Assembly: GCF_900100865.1 (NCBI RefSeq)
Contig: NZ_LT627734.1
Location: 372,001 to 436,000 of the forward strand
Origin: Candidatus Aquiluna sp. UB-MaderosW2red
GTDB taxonomy: Bacteria > Actinomycetota > Actinomycetes > Actinomycetales > Microbacteriaceae
Length of the DNA: 64,000 bases
Direction of reading: 5' to 3'
Below are positions 53,375-62,207 of the stretch, one piece after another (positions within the stretch are counted from its first letter, which is position 1; each line of letters begins with the position of its first letter). The translations under genes were made by a program, and so were the position numbers. The notes beneath the pieces were generated by a model. It was not told the DNA's origin. It did not search any database and worked only from the letters and a program-made list of their open reading frames with translations.

Positions 53375-54237
53375 GCCTCCCCCTCCGCGAACAACTCGGC
53401 CCGCTCAAGCACGAGCTCGACCACCTTGTCCTCTTGGCCTGGCGGGTAATCGTACTTCGCCAGTAGTCGCCGTACCTTCGCGCGCACAGCGGCGCGTACG
53501 CTGTCCTTGAGGTTCCAGGCGATTGTCGTGCTGGCGCGAACAGCATTCGCGAGTTCGCGGGCGATCTTCTTGAGCACGCCGTCGCCTAGGTCGATCACCG
53601 CAGAGTCGCCGTGCGTGCGCTCGTGAAAGCGGGCCATCTCATGAACGACGATGCACTCGAGGCACGCAGGGTGCTTTTTGGCGAGGGCCCAGGTCGCGTT
53701 GTCCTTCTCGTGGCCGTAGATCGTTAGACCGTGTGGCGTGGCATCAGCGACCCTTAATAGCAGCGACCCAGACCCCCAAGTCGGGTCATAGACCGTTGCG
53801 GAGTAAGGCGTGTAGGACTGGCCCTTGGACTTGCCAGATTCGGTCGCGAAGTGACGCATCAGGTATTCGTAGGCCTCACCGAGTAGGCCATCGCCCTCGG
53901 CAAGCTTGCTGATTGCCTTGTTGGTCTTGTCGCCGATCTCTTTGTCACCCTTGAAGGTCACTAGATTGTCAAAAGACCCGCCAGAAGGAACGTCAATCAG
54001 GCTGTTCTTGTCAGACTTGGATTTGTCAGACTTGGATTTGTCAGCGACGTACTTCGCAAAAGGTAGGGTCAGGACAAAGTGCCTGTATTGCGAAGTATCC
54101 ATGCCCCCGCGGAGCTCATATGCGCCCTTCCAGAGCGAGCTATAGAGGTCAGGCTCCCTCAGAGCCACCACTGCGCCACCACCTTCGGTGCGCGGCGTCC
54201 GGGTTCGATGTGCTGCAGTTCTCTGCTTGAAGATCAT
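53371..54237 (-). CDS. chimeric relic: HsdM N-terminus, DUF45 peptidase piece and HsdR C-terminus
   Basis: A 288-residue frame made of three unrelated parts. Residues ~30-180 match a type I restriction methyltransferase (LWKGAYELRGGMDTSQYRHF, then AEGDGLLGEAYEYLMRHFAT and VYDPTWGSGSLLLRVAD, with Trp replacing Cys of the SAM-binding T-C-G-S-G). Residues ~188-212 match a DUF45/YgjP-type peptidase (CLECIVVHEMARFHERTHGD, an altered H-E-x-x-H with F in place of the second His region). Residues ~215-288 match the HsdR C-terminal helical domain (RRLLAKYDYPPGQEDKVVEL). The N-terminal ~30 residues lack similarity. Successive in-frame deletions of a type I locus explain it. It is unlikely to methylate or restrict; it may matter only as the operon's first frame. 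Confidence 0.75.
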   Translation of the reverse strand: MIFKQRTAAHRTRTPRTEGGGAVVALREPDLYSSLWKGAYELRGGMDTSQYRHFVLTLPFAKYVADKSKSDKSKSDKNSLIDVPSGGSFDNLVTFKGDKEIGDKTNKAISKLAEGDGLLGEAYEYLMRHFATESGKSKGQSYTPYSATVYDPTWGSGSLLLRVADATPHGLTIYGHEKDNATWALAKKHPACLECIVVHEMARFHERTHGDSAVIDLGDGVLKKIARELANAVRASTTIAWNLKDSVRAAVRAKVRRLLAKYDYPPGQEDKVVELVLERAELFAEGEA

Positions 54238-54276
54238 GGTGACCTGGTCTCCTCCGCACCCTCTGGTGTTTGTTAG

Positions 54277-54510
54277 TTGACATCAAAGCATGACTCAACG
54301 ATAACTACGCGTGATGACACGAGGATAAGAGGTGATGCTTCGGGCGATCCGCGTATCAGGAGATTGACTCGAACCGGTTGCTTCACAATCAAGGCCCGCA
54401 CCAACAAGCACTCTGCTGATTGGTATGACAACGGCCGCTACTTCGATGACTTCTTCAAAACCGCCATCGAGGCGGCCAACTCAGAAGACCGATGGAGCCA
54501 GATCCGATAA
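54277..54510 (+). CDS. doubtful 77-residue ORF
   Basis: TTG-started frame (HDSTITTRDDTRIRGD early; HSADWYDNGRYFDDFFKTAI late) that ends two bases before a terminator hairpin. The C-terminal half looks more protein-like than the N-terminal half; it may be the tail of a lost gene. No family recognised. Confidence 0.25.
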   Translation: MTSKHDSTITTRDDTRIRGDASGDPRIRRLTRTGCFTIKARTNKHSADWYDNGRYFDDFFKTAIEAANSEDRWSQIR

Positions 54511-54511
54511 C

Positions 54512-54537
54512 TAGGTGTCACGCCTGCGTGACACCTA
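54512..54537 (+). terminator. hairpin, first of a pair
   Basis: Perfect 12-bp stem TAGGTGTCACGC with its complement around a 2-base loop. A second hairpin follows. Confidence 0.7.
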
Positions 54538-54559
54538 CTTAGCCCCTTTTCGTCTTTTT

Positions 54560-54595
54560 AGCCCCTACGCCTTTTCAGGCGCAGGGGCCTTTTAT
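54560..54595 (+). terminator. intrinsic terminator
   Basis: GCCCCTACGCC...GGCGCAGGGGC with a TTTT loop and a following CTTTTA. Confidence 0.8.
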
Positions 54596-55049
54596 GACTG
54601 TTCGGCGCAAACTAATGGGCAGATCCGCAATCACTGGGTCTAGCACTACCCGAGTCAGTGCCATCGAGACCCTCTAGCTAAAAGGCTGTCCGGTAGCTGT
54701 TTGAGCTGTAGGCATGCTGTTGCAATTCCAACTCGGAGGATCATCATCCTTGTAGCGTTAAACAGTTGACCCTTTTGTGAACCTAACGCGGTCTCTAGTT
54801 ATGAGGCTGTGGGTTCAAGTGGCGTTAGTGAACCTCTACCTAGTTATTCGAATGATTTGTCTTTATTTTCTTGGCTTACTTGAACTAGCTTCTATTGCCG
54901 CAAATTGATTGTTGAGGTCTCTCCAAAAAACACCCAGGCATTTCTAAAACTTGAAAAGCCTTCTGACCAATGCGAATGACCCAGAAGCTTTCAAATTGAG
55001 GCCCCTAAACGCCTGATGCTAGTAATTACCTACTTGCCCTAGTCGGGGA
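54596..55049. other. gene-free stretch before the S-layer-like gene
   Basis: No coding signal on either strand. TTGAC near 54768 and AT-rich tracts near 54850 are present but no convincing promoter pair is visible. Confidence 0.4.
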
Positions 55050-55188
55050 TAGACACTGGGTTTGATTTAGACACTGGTTTGGTTTAGACACTGGGTTGGG
55101 TATAGACCCTGGGTTCGGTATAGACACTGGGTTCGGTATAGACACTGGGTTTGATATAGACACTGGGTTCGGTATAGAACCTGGTCGG
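55050..55188. repeat. 18-bp tandem repeat array
   Basis: About 7.5 units of TAGACACTGGGTTCGGTA with small variations (one unit is 17 bp), 300 bp upstream of the S-layer-like gene. On the minus strand it could read as a Pro-Asn-Pro-Val-Ser-Ile repeat peptide, but there is no start signal and I treat it as non-coding. Confidence 0.85.
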
Positions 55189-55439
55189 ATTATTTCCGAC
55201 CAGGATGGCCTGCCTACTGGCCCTGTGGGGCCGAGCCAAGCCGGCATTTGAGCTGGTTTTGTTTTAAACGCAAAGCTTGTTTGACTCCCCGGGAGTACCT
55301 AAGTCCAGGTAAACCCGAGAAAACTATTTTTATAAATATGCGCACACATCGTAATGTCCGAACAGTATGTCCGTTACCTTTGAACTGTAAGGGTTAGATA
55401 TCTCCTGCTTGGTTGGTGGTAACTATCTCTTGCATCCTG

Positions 55440-55455
55440 CAGACCCAATGGTCTG
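55440..55455 (+). promoter_or_regulatory. leader hairpin before the S-layer-like gene
   Basis: CAGACC, CAAT, GGTCTG: a perfect 6-bp stem ending 27 bases before the ATG, in what is probably the mRNA leader. 5' hairpins stabilise abundant surface-layer mRNAs; here that is speculation. Confidence 0.35.
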
Positions 55456-55482
55456 TGGGTAAACCAAGAATGAAAGAGAATC

Positions 55483-58400
55483 ATGAAAAACAATTTGACT
55501 CGTAAGAGTCTTGCTATTGTTTCAGCTGCATCTCTCCTGACATTCGGCTTTGCTGGCTTGCCAGCTCAGGCTGTTGGAATTAGCGACGGAAACGTATCGC
55601 TGAGCCCAACAACTGGTGCCGAGTACAACATGATCGCTGGAGGCAAACTTAAGCTTTCCGCAAACATGTCCACAGGAGTATTGGGCTCAGGTAAGTACCT
55701 GAAGTTCCTTGTTGCTGATGCGCTAGGTAAGACAGACGTAGCTTACGTCGGTTCGTCCCGCTACTCAATCGCTTCAACTGCTGCGGCAAACGCGAGCAAT
55801 GTTGTCACCATTACAGCGGCCGGACACCTTTTCAAGGTTGGCGACGAAGTTCAGGTAATCCTTGACGCAGCCGACGCTGGAATTGATACTGCACGCGTAA
55901 CCATCGCGTCGGTTCCAACTGTAAACACGTTTACTTACGCGGAGCCAACTGCTTCTGGTGACGTGCCTACCGGTGGAGCTGGCGATGTTTTCCTTCTTAC
56001 CTCTACCCCTGCATCAGGTTCATACATCTTAGACACTAAGATTGCAACTAATAACGCTGATAAAACGATCGTTCTTGCATCCACCGACGAAGACGTAACT
56101 CAGACAGTTACCGTTACGGCCTGGGTTGACACGAATGACAACGGCAAGATTGACTCCACTGAGTACCAGTCCCCAGAGAGAACGGTTAGCTTCTTGGCAT
56201 CGTCCGCCATTACGCCGACCCTAGCTTGGAACCCAGTTTCAGTTGGTGACAGCACCGTCTCCGCAGAAGTAACCTTCAGTCCAGTATTGAATGGATCTCA
56301 GCTCACCGGTGCCGACAACAGAGGCTCAGCTGCTGCTGCTGTCCAAGTAAATATGGAGCGACCAGGTTCGGTTGAAGTAGAACCTTCTGCAACTGTTACC
56401 TACAGCAACACAACCAAAAAGTTCACTGCCACATCTATTAACATGAACAGTGCTGCTTGGGATATTGCCGACGCTGTTGCACAGATTGCTGCGGCGACAA
56501 ACTTTGTCTCGATCACCAGCAACGTTGTAACGTTGACAACCACTGTTACTCACGCACTCAGGGTTGGCGACGTAGTGGCTGTTACAGGTTCGACTGCTAA
56601 CACCCGTGTGAACAACGCAACTGCGAAGGTGCTTTCTGTTCCAAGTGCCACAACGTTCACTTATGCTGTGACCACCGCCAATGAAGCAACTGATGCAGTA
56701 GTCAGAATCGCTGACGCTGCGGTAACGATGTCTGTAACAGCTGTTAACACGAAGATTCTTCGCGACTTCGCTGTTACTGGCGCTTACCAGGGTCAGGTCC
56801 TTCTGTTTAAGCACAATGCAGCAGCAACAGACGCGCTTACCTCAATTGGTGCAAAAGTATCCTCGACCGTAGGAGCTAGCTCTGCATCTGCAGATGTCAC
56901 AGCCCCTACTTTCACAGGTGTAGCATCCGCAACCATTAATGGTGCAGGTACCGCAGTGAAGACTGGAACTAATGCCGCAAACTACAGGCTGTCTGTCTTC
57001 AATGAAGACGGCGATGCGGTTGGCGCTGGCGTTTCGGTTAGAGTCACAACCACAGTTACTTCGGCAGGAACCGTTACTCTAAACGGCACCACCGTCACAA
57101 CTGGTTCAAGCCAGGTTTTGTCAACTGACGCACTTGGCCAGGTTGCACTTGCTGTGACCAACAGCTCGGCTGCAGCTAACGAAGCGATTGTGTTTGACGC
57201 GACCGTTCAAAACGTAACTGCAACTCGGTTGACCTCAACTTGGACTTCTGCTGTTTATAGCATCTACGATGTTGCTGACACTAACTCCCCCAACTCCGTG
57301 CGCAACCGCGCAGTAGTGACCGGTGCCTCCCACACCATGAACCTTAGGGTTCTTGACCAGTGGGGTACTGCCGCTGACGGAGCAATCTACCGTCTAGCTG
57401 TTTCCGCAACTCAGGGTGGCGCTTCTGTTACTAACAACGTAGCAATCGTTGCTGGAGCTGCTTCTGTTACTACTCCAGACGCAGGTCTAACAGGCGACAC
57501 CGTGATTCTTGTTAGCTTCCAGAAGAAGTCGACTGCTGGTGTTTGGTCCGCTCTAGATGACGGAACTGTCAACGACTGGGCTGGCGTAGGTAGTGGAGAC
57601 CTTGATGGCATCACCTTGAAGTACTCAACCCAGACCGACGTGTTCACATTCAACGCTGATGCAGCTACCTTGCCTTCTGGCACCGTTGCTGACCTCACCG
57701 CTGCAGTGACCACCAAGGCTCTAGTTGCAGCGGACACTCGCTTCGGCGAAGTGGCTGGTACTTACACTGCAGCAACAAAGGCAGTACTTGGTGGAAAAAT
57801 CGCTAGCACCACAACTGGTGCTGCGAAACTGGGTGCAACCATTACTGTTGCTTCTCCTGGAGTGCTATTCAAGTCTGGTAACGTGTGGGCAATTGACTCA
57901 ATTACCCTCCTAACCAACGATGGAACCTTCTCCGTTGAGGCGTACAGTCGCATTTCGGGCGAAAAGACCGTCACCTTCACATCTGGAGCCCTAACCGGCA
58001 CCGTGAAGGCAACTTGGACCGGCATTTCTGGCGACGCGACTCTAGTAGTAACGACACCTGCCAATGTCATGCCAGCCTCAACCTTCCAGGTGAAGGCCAA
58101 GCTGTCCGACGAACTAGGCAACCCAGTTGACACTGCTGCTGGTCGCATCAAGGTCACCTACACCGGTGCTGGAATCGTGTTTGGCACATTGCCAACCGAG
58201 ACCGACGCCAATGGTGAGCTACAGTTCAGCGTTCTTCTAGGTGCGAATGACACAGGAACAATTTCTGTAACCGTGTCATACGACCAGAACGCCGACAAGG
58301 ACTTCGTTGACGCGAAGGACCTAAACACCACCAGCACCACCACGATCGGTGCAGCAGTAGCTGACACCAAGGTTAACGTTGGAACCTTCAGCGGCAAGCT

Positions 58401-58593
58401 TGTTGTCTACGCATTGAACGCAGCTGGCTCGGAGGTCTCTTACAAGATCGCTGGCAAGTGGGTTACTCAGGTTGTAACTTCTGATCTACTTCAGAGGTAC
58501 GACCGTGTGGTTGGCGCAACTGGCAAGACCATCAAGGTTGACATTTATGTTGACGGAGTCTTGAAGCTAGCCAAGAGCGTTGTTACCAAGTAA
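55483..58593 (+). CDS. S-layer-like abundant secreted protein with shared C-terminal domain
   Basis: A 1036-residue exported protein with signal MKNNLTRKSLAIVSAASLLT and a PAQA cleavage site near 30. Two related modules (VVTITAAGHLFKVGDEVQVI near 107, and VVTLTTTVTHALRVGDVVAV near 350) share the motif V-T-x-T-x-x-x-H-x-x-x-V-G-D-x-V and a closing S-V-P-x-x-x-T-F-T-Y-A. The rest is Thr/Ala/Val-rich beta-sandwich-like sequence, with a Big_1-like domain near 880-955 (DELGNPVDTAAGRIKVTYTG), then the shared domain (964-1036). Low-Cys, acidic, repetitive composition, a long leader and preferred codons suggest very high expression, as for S-layer proteins. AAGAGA precedes the ATG. S-layer role is inference. 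Confidence 0.88.
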   Translation: MKNNLTRKSLAIVSAASLLTFGFAGLPAQAVGISDGNVSLSPTTGAEYNMIAGGKLKLSANMSTGVLGSGKYLKFLVADALGKTDVAYVGSSRYSIASTAAANASNVVTITAAGHLFKVGDEVQVILDAADAGIDTARVTIASVPTVNTFTYAEPTASGDVPTGGAGDVFLLTSTPASGSYILDTKIATNNADKTIVLASTDEDVTQTVTVTAWVDTNDNGKIDSTEYQSPERTVSFLASSAITPTLAWNPVSVGDSTVSAEVTFSPVLNGSQLTGADNRGSAAAAVQVNMERPGSVEVEPSATVTYSNTTKKFTATSINMNSAAWDIADAVAQIAAATNFVSITSNVVTLTTTVTHALRVGDVVAVTGSTANTRVNNATAKVLSVPSATTFTYAVTTANEATDAVVRIADAAVTMSVTAVNTKILRDFAVTGAYQGQVLLFKHNAAATDALTSIGAKVSSTVGASSASADVTAPTFTGVASATINGAGTAVKTGTNAANYRLSVFNEDGDAVGAGVSVRVTTTVTSAGTVTLNGTTVTTGSSQVLSTDALGQVALAVTNSSAAANEAIVFDATVQNVTATRLTSTWTSAVYSIYDVADTNSPNSVRNRAVVTGASHTMNLRVLDQWGTAADGAIYRLAVSATQGGASVTNNVAIVAGAASVTTPDAGLTGDTVILVSFQKKSTAGVWSALDDGTVNDWAGVGSGDLDGITLKYSTQTDVFTFNADAATLPSGTVADLTAAVTTKALVAADTRFGEVAGTYTAATKAVLGGKIASTTTGAAKLGATITVASPGVLFKSGNVWAIDSITLLTNDGTFSVEAYSRISGEKTVTFTSGALTGTVKATWTGISGDATLVVTTPANVMPASTFQVKAKLSDELGNPVDTAAGRIKVTYTGAGIVFGTLPTETDANGELQFSVLLGANDTGTISVTVSYDQNADKDFVDAKDLNTTSTTTIGAAVADTKVNVGTFSGKLVVYALNAAGSEVSYKIAGKWVTQVVTSDLLQRYDRVVGATGKTIKVDIYVDGVLKLAKSVVTK

Positions 58594-58623
58594 CACGTTT
58601 TCCAAATAGTAAAAACCTAACCA

Positions 58624-58655
58624 CTAACCCCCAAGCCTTCGGGCTTGGGGGTTAG
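58624..58655 (+). terminator. UUCG-loop terminator of the S-layer-like gene
   Basis: CTAACCCCCAAGCC, TTCG, GGCTTGGGGGTTAG: perfect 14-bp stem with an extra-stable tetraloop, 30 bp after the stop. Confidence 0.92.
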
Positions 58656-58879
58656 TCATTTAATCAAGACTTCGTTCTTTTGAGGAGAGAGTTTCTTGCT
58701 TGTGGTGACTGTGCTCGGAAAGGTGTTTTGCCCTCCCGTCTCGACTGCGGTGTTGACCCTCGGTTAGTGACAGCCCAAGCTGAAACAACCTATGTGACTG
58801 ATTAGAGAAGGCTCGCTAGTTATTTAGCTAGTGCTGCCTCTTAGCAATCAGCGGAGGGTGCCGGTTCAAAGGGCTGTGG

Positions 58880-59075
58880 CCACTCGCCCTGATGCCGGGA
58901 AGTTCATTTGCACGGGCATCCGCTTTGAGGTTTAGTCAACTCGGCTGGATCTGCTTATGTGCGAGCGAGTCAGTGCAGCTTGTGAACATGCGAAACATCT
59001 AAACCCCAGTCTGTCGACTTGGTTTCACCCAAGTCGACGAGGGCTCAGAGTTTTTCCTGCAGTATCGTGAAGAAT
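58880..59075 (+). pseudogene. relic of the secreted-protease N-terminal module
   Basis: In one frame with an internal stop it reads AGKFICTGIRFEV, stop, then CERVSAACEHAKHLNPSLST and WFHPSRRGLRV. This aligns with residues ~58-117 of the intact protease at 9.5 kb (AEKFICTGVRYYE, then AACDYAKELNPELSTWYQTK). Signal peptide and catalytic domain are absent. Confidence 0.75.
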
Positions 59076-59603
59076 TTGTTACCGGTTGCTCAGGTCAGGA
59101 TCTCCACAAGCGTAGGCATGAGCGTTGGGCAGTTCTACAGGGCCGTAACTCTGCTTGGAAGAGGGATGGCAGCTAAGTAGCAGGCTGGCCTAGCTCAGTA
59201 AAAGAAATCTGGGTCGATGTCGAACTGAACCCCTTTGGTTAGGGCTCCTCATTTGGATTTCAAGTCTCGTGTTCAGCTCACTCGTTGCAGACCAAAGCCA
59301 ATTGGCTTTTTCGCAGACTCGATTTCACACGGATCAACCGGGTGATTGTCTAACTAAATGCGTGTGCGGCGACGATTGATTGTGACCAAATAAGGACTTA
59401 GCTCACTGACTGAGCTCGCGAATAGCGACTTTCGTTTGGTTTAGTTGGGCTGAGCCCACATTTCAAAATGGTAGACATCAGTCGTATGTGCTGACACTTT
59501 AGGACTGAGGCCTAAGTGGTCGCCTGCCTGTCGGAGGCAGCAGTTTGTGCAACCAACCGAACACTTTGCCTGGGCGCGAATTGACGGCCAATAAAGATTC
59601 ATC
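59076..59603. other. 528-bp gap before the OmpA-like gene
   Basis: No supported gene. Contains CCGAACA at 59557-59563 and presumably the promoter of the next gene. Confidence 0.4.
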
Positions 59604-61358
59604 ATGAATTCAATTCCAAGGCACAGATTGTCAAATACTAAGAGAGTTGCAGGTTTTGCGATTCTCTCTGCGGTGTTAGTTGCTAGCACCTCAATAGCCG
59701 GGGTAGTGAGTCCCGCCTCGGCTAGCATTCCAAACTGCTCACCTGCAACTCTGGCCTCTAATCCGAATGTAACCAGTGGCTCGACTGCTAATGTGCTTGC
59801 CAGTACTGAGATTTGTGAAATTGTCGTAGGTTCCCCTGTGGTGAATGTGGGCGTCAAAGAATGGAACTTTATTGTTCCAGAGGGCGTAACAAAGGTTTAC
59901 GCACTGCTGGTTGGTGGAGGCGGTGGCGGTTACTTCGGGGAAATAGGTAGGGATGCCGCAAATACTGTGTTCTATGGATATGCTGCGGGAGGAGCTGGAC
60001 AGGCCCAGCTTGTGGAGTTTGATAAGGGAGCTGACGTCGGCTCTTTCGAGCTCAAGCTTAAAGTTGGAGACGGTGGATCTGGAGGTCAAGATCTAGGCAT
60101 CGGCGCTCAAGGAGCCCCCGCCTCCGTCACCAGATTTGCAGGAAGCTCGAATCAACTCATCGAATCGGCATCAGGTGGTGGCGGTGGCTCCTTTGTCACA
60201 GTTATTGGCACACCGACAACATTTACTCTTTCATCGGGTAGTTCAAAGGATTTTGTAGGGGCGGATATTCTCGGTGCTGCCGTTGCTGTGAGTAACCCAA
60301 GTTCTTCCCTATATCTTTATGGTGCAGGTGCCGGTGGGCCTGGCGGTGCAAAAGATCTTGAAAAGTCGCCTTTCTCCGCGGATTCCTTTCTCCCGGCGGG
60401 CACTAACTTGACGGCAGTGCAGAAAAATGCGATTTGGACTCTGGCAGTGCCGACGGTTTCACGGGGCGGTACCCTTGCGTATAAAACCGAGCTTGGTATT
60501 CCAGATGGTCTCGGGCGAGGGGGCACCTCCGGTATTGGTGCTTCTTTAGACCGTATCGCTCGAAACGGAAACTCTGGCCAGATCCGCCTTCGGTATTACC
60601 TTCCCGGAAGCAGCGGCGCAGGGAGCGACTCTTCGGGCAGCGGCGCAGGAAACGATTCCTCAGACAGTAGCTCAGTGGGCGGTTCGGGCGACTCTGGCTC
60701 AGAAGCCCCGACTGTTGCACCAGCCCCATACTCGGGGCCAGTGACTTCGCTTGTAGGACCAGGCACCATTGGCTCAGAAGCGACAACCGTGAGAGTGAGT
60801 GGTCAAAGACTCGATGGGATAACCAAGGTTGAGATTCTGGGCAGAGAGCTGGAAATCCTGACTAAGTCAGCAACTGAAATTGTGCTTCGAATCCCTAAGT
60901 TAGAGCCTGGAGTTTATTCGCTTATCTACACCTCATCCTCCGGGGTGCTGACTCATCAGAATGCACTCACCGTGAAACAAGGTGCCCCAACAAAGAATGA
61001 GGGTGACTCTTCGGCAAGCCCAGGGGAGCAAGCTCCTGTTGTGAAAACTGTTTTGACCAAGCAACGCTTTTCAGTCTTTGGTGGCGGAAGCTCTAGGTTG
61101 CCAGTGCAGGATGCCAATGCAATCAGGGCCTTTCTGGATAAGAACCCAGGCATAACGCACATAACCTGCGTTGGCAGCACTTCAGGTGTCCCAGCGGCTC
61201 AAGCAGACCGTCGCTTAGCACTCGAAAGAGCACGGACGGCCTGTGCTTTTGTGGAAAGAGCGCTCCCAGGCATCAGCACCAAAGTTTTAGCCTCAACAGG
61301 CAAGGGGGTGGGTGAGTTTTACCGCTCCGCCGTGCTCTTTGCAAAGGTTGGTCGCTAA
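59604..61358 (+). CDS. secreted glycine-rich/IPT protein with OmpA-like C-terminal domain
   Basis: A 584-residue exported protein. Leader about 37 residues with AGFAILSAVLVASTSIAGVV and an ASA site. Residues 75-330 hold the same glycine-rich domain as the 2269-residue protein (VYALLVGGGGGGYFGEIG; repeated G-G-G-G). A Ser/Gly/Asp linker follows (330-365), then an IPT/TIG-like domain (380-460: GPGTIGSEATTVRVSGQRLD), and an OmpA-like domain (485-584: NAIRAFLDKNPGITHITCVG, then ADRRLALERARTACAFVERA) with the peptidoglycan-binding pattern A-D-x-x-L-A-x-x-R-A. In a Gram-positive envelope this could tether the protein to peptidoglycan by a non-covalent route. It does not have the domain shared by the other four. 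Confidence 0.85.
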   Translation: MNSIPRHRLSNTKRVAGFAILSAVLVASTSIAGVVSPASASIPNCSPATLASNPNVTSGSTANVLASTEICEIVVGSPVVNVGVKEWNFIVPEGVTKVYALLVGGGGGGYFGEIGRDAANTVFYGYAAGGAGQAQLVEFDKGADVGSFELKLKVGDGGSGGQDLGIGAQGAPASVTRFAGSSNQLIESASGGGGGSFVTVIGTPTTFTLSSGSSKDFVGADILGAAVAVSNPSSSLYLYGAGAGGPGGAKDLEKSPFSADSFLPAGTNLTAVQKNAIWTLAVPTVSRGGTLAYKTELGIPDGLGRGGTSGIGASLDRIARNGNSGQIRLRYYLPGSSGAGSDSSGSGAGNDSSDSSSVGGSGDSGSEAPTVAPAPYSGPVTSLVGPGTIGSEATTVRVSGQRLDGITKVEILGRELEILTKSATEIVLRIPKLEPGVYSLIYTSSSGVLTHQNALTVKQGAPTKNEGDSSASPGEQAPVVKTVLTKQRFSVFGGGSSRLPVQDANAIRAFLDKNPGITHITCVGSTSGVPAAQADRRLALERARTACAFVERALPGISTKVLASTGKGVGEFYRSAVLFAKVGR

Positions 61359-61456
61359 TAGCTAGCCCCGGGAGGCTCAAGCTACATCCCATGATTTTGG
61401 GGTTCACCCGATCACGCCGTCAACCTGGTTGAAACGCGCCGAGGTTTAAAAAGGGT

Positions 61457-62089
61457 GTGAAACCTAGAATCAGCTCAGCAGAGCCTGCCCAACTGCGTGA
61501 AGCCAATAAACATATTCGTTTGCTGGAACAAGAAACGGAAGTGTCGCGTCGCGCTTTGGCGTGTGTTTCGCAAGGCATCCTGCCGGGAAAAGCTCTACCC
61601 GCTCGTAAGTGAGCTCACTGTTGACGGGATCCCTGTCGCAGTGTCGTGTCGGGTGTTGAAGCTTGCTCGTGGCGCTGATTACCGGGGTGTGGCAACCCGT
61701 CGGGATAGTGCAATCGTTGCGTAACAGGAGGATGGCAACCCTCCGGGTTGCCCATGGTGATGACCCTGAGTTCGGTTACCGCTTAGTCGCTGATGGGGCC
61801 CGCGTGGCGGTTATGTCACCACGCAGGAGTAGTGTCCGTGACGGTTAAAACCCGCCTCGCAGTTGATGCTGTGAGCAATGCGGTTTCCGGACGTGGTGTT
61901 GTAACCGGGTGTGTGGTTCACACGGAGCGGGGTGGTCTGTTTCCCAGTAAGAAATTCCAGAGGGCTCTGGAGGTGTGCGGGTTGGTCGCTTCGATGGGTC
62001 GAGTAGGTGCAGCTGGTGATAACGCAGCTATGGAATCGTTCTTCGCCTTGTTGCAAAAGAATGTCCTGAACCGGCAACCAACATGCTGA
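61457..62089 (+). pseudogene. IS3-family transposase relic (orfA-orfB)
   Basis: Frame fragments give the end of orfA (AEPAQLREANKHIRLLEQET), the N-terminus of orfB in the next frame (YPLVSELTVDGIPVAVSCRV), PEFGYRLVADGAR, and the integrase core end (HTERGGLFPSKKFQRALEVC, then GRVGAAGDNAAMESFFALLQ with the final catalytic Glu). Stops and frameshifts separate the pieces and the middle of the rve domain is deleted. No terminal repeats could be identified. Confidence 0.85.
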
Positions 62090-62207
62090 TCCATGAGCAG
62101 TTGGAAGTCATAAACGTTCGGTAAACACGACTGTATCGGAGCCCAGAAATTGACCCAATCTAGACTCTGGAATTGACACAAGAGGTGAGAGCGGGTTTTT
62201 CAAGTTG

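Noticed and set aside
55050-55188. CRISPR array
   Set aside because: Units are contiguous 18-bp repeats without spacers, and no cas genes are present in the window.
55026-55247. Minus-strand Pro-Asn-Pro-Val-Ser-Ile repeat peptide
   Set aside because: Produced by reading the 18-bp tandem array; the 17-bp unit and lack of a ribosome binding site argue against coding.
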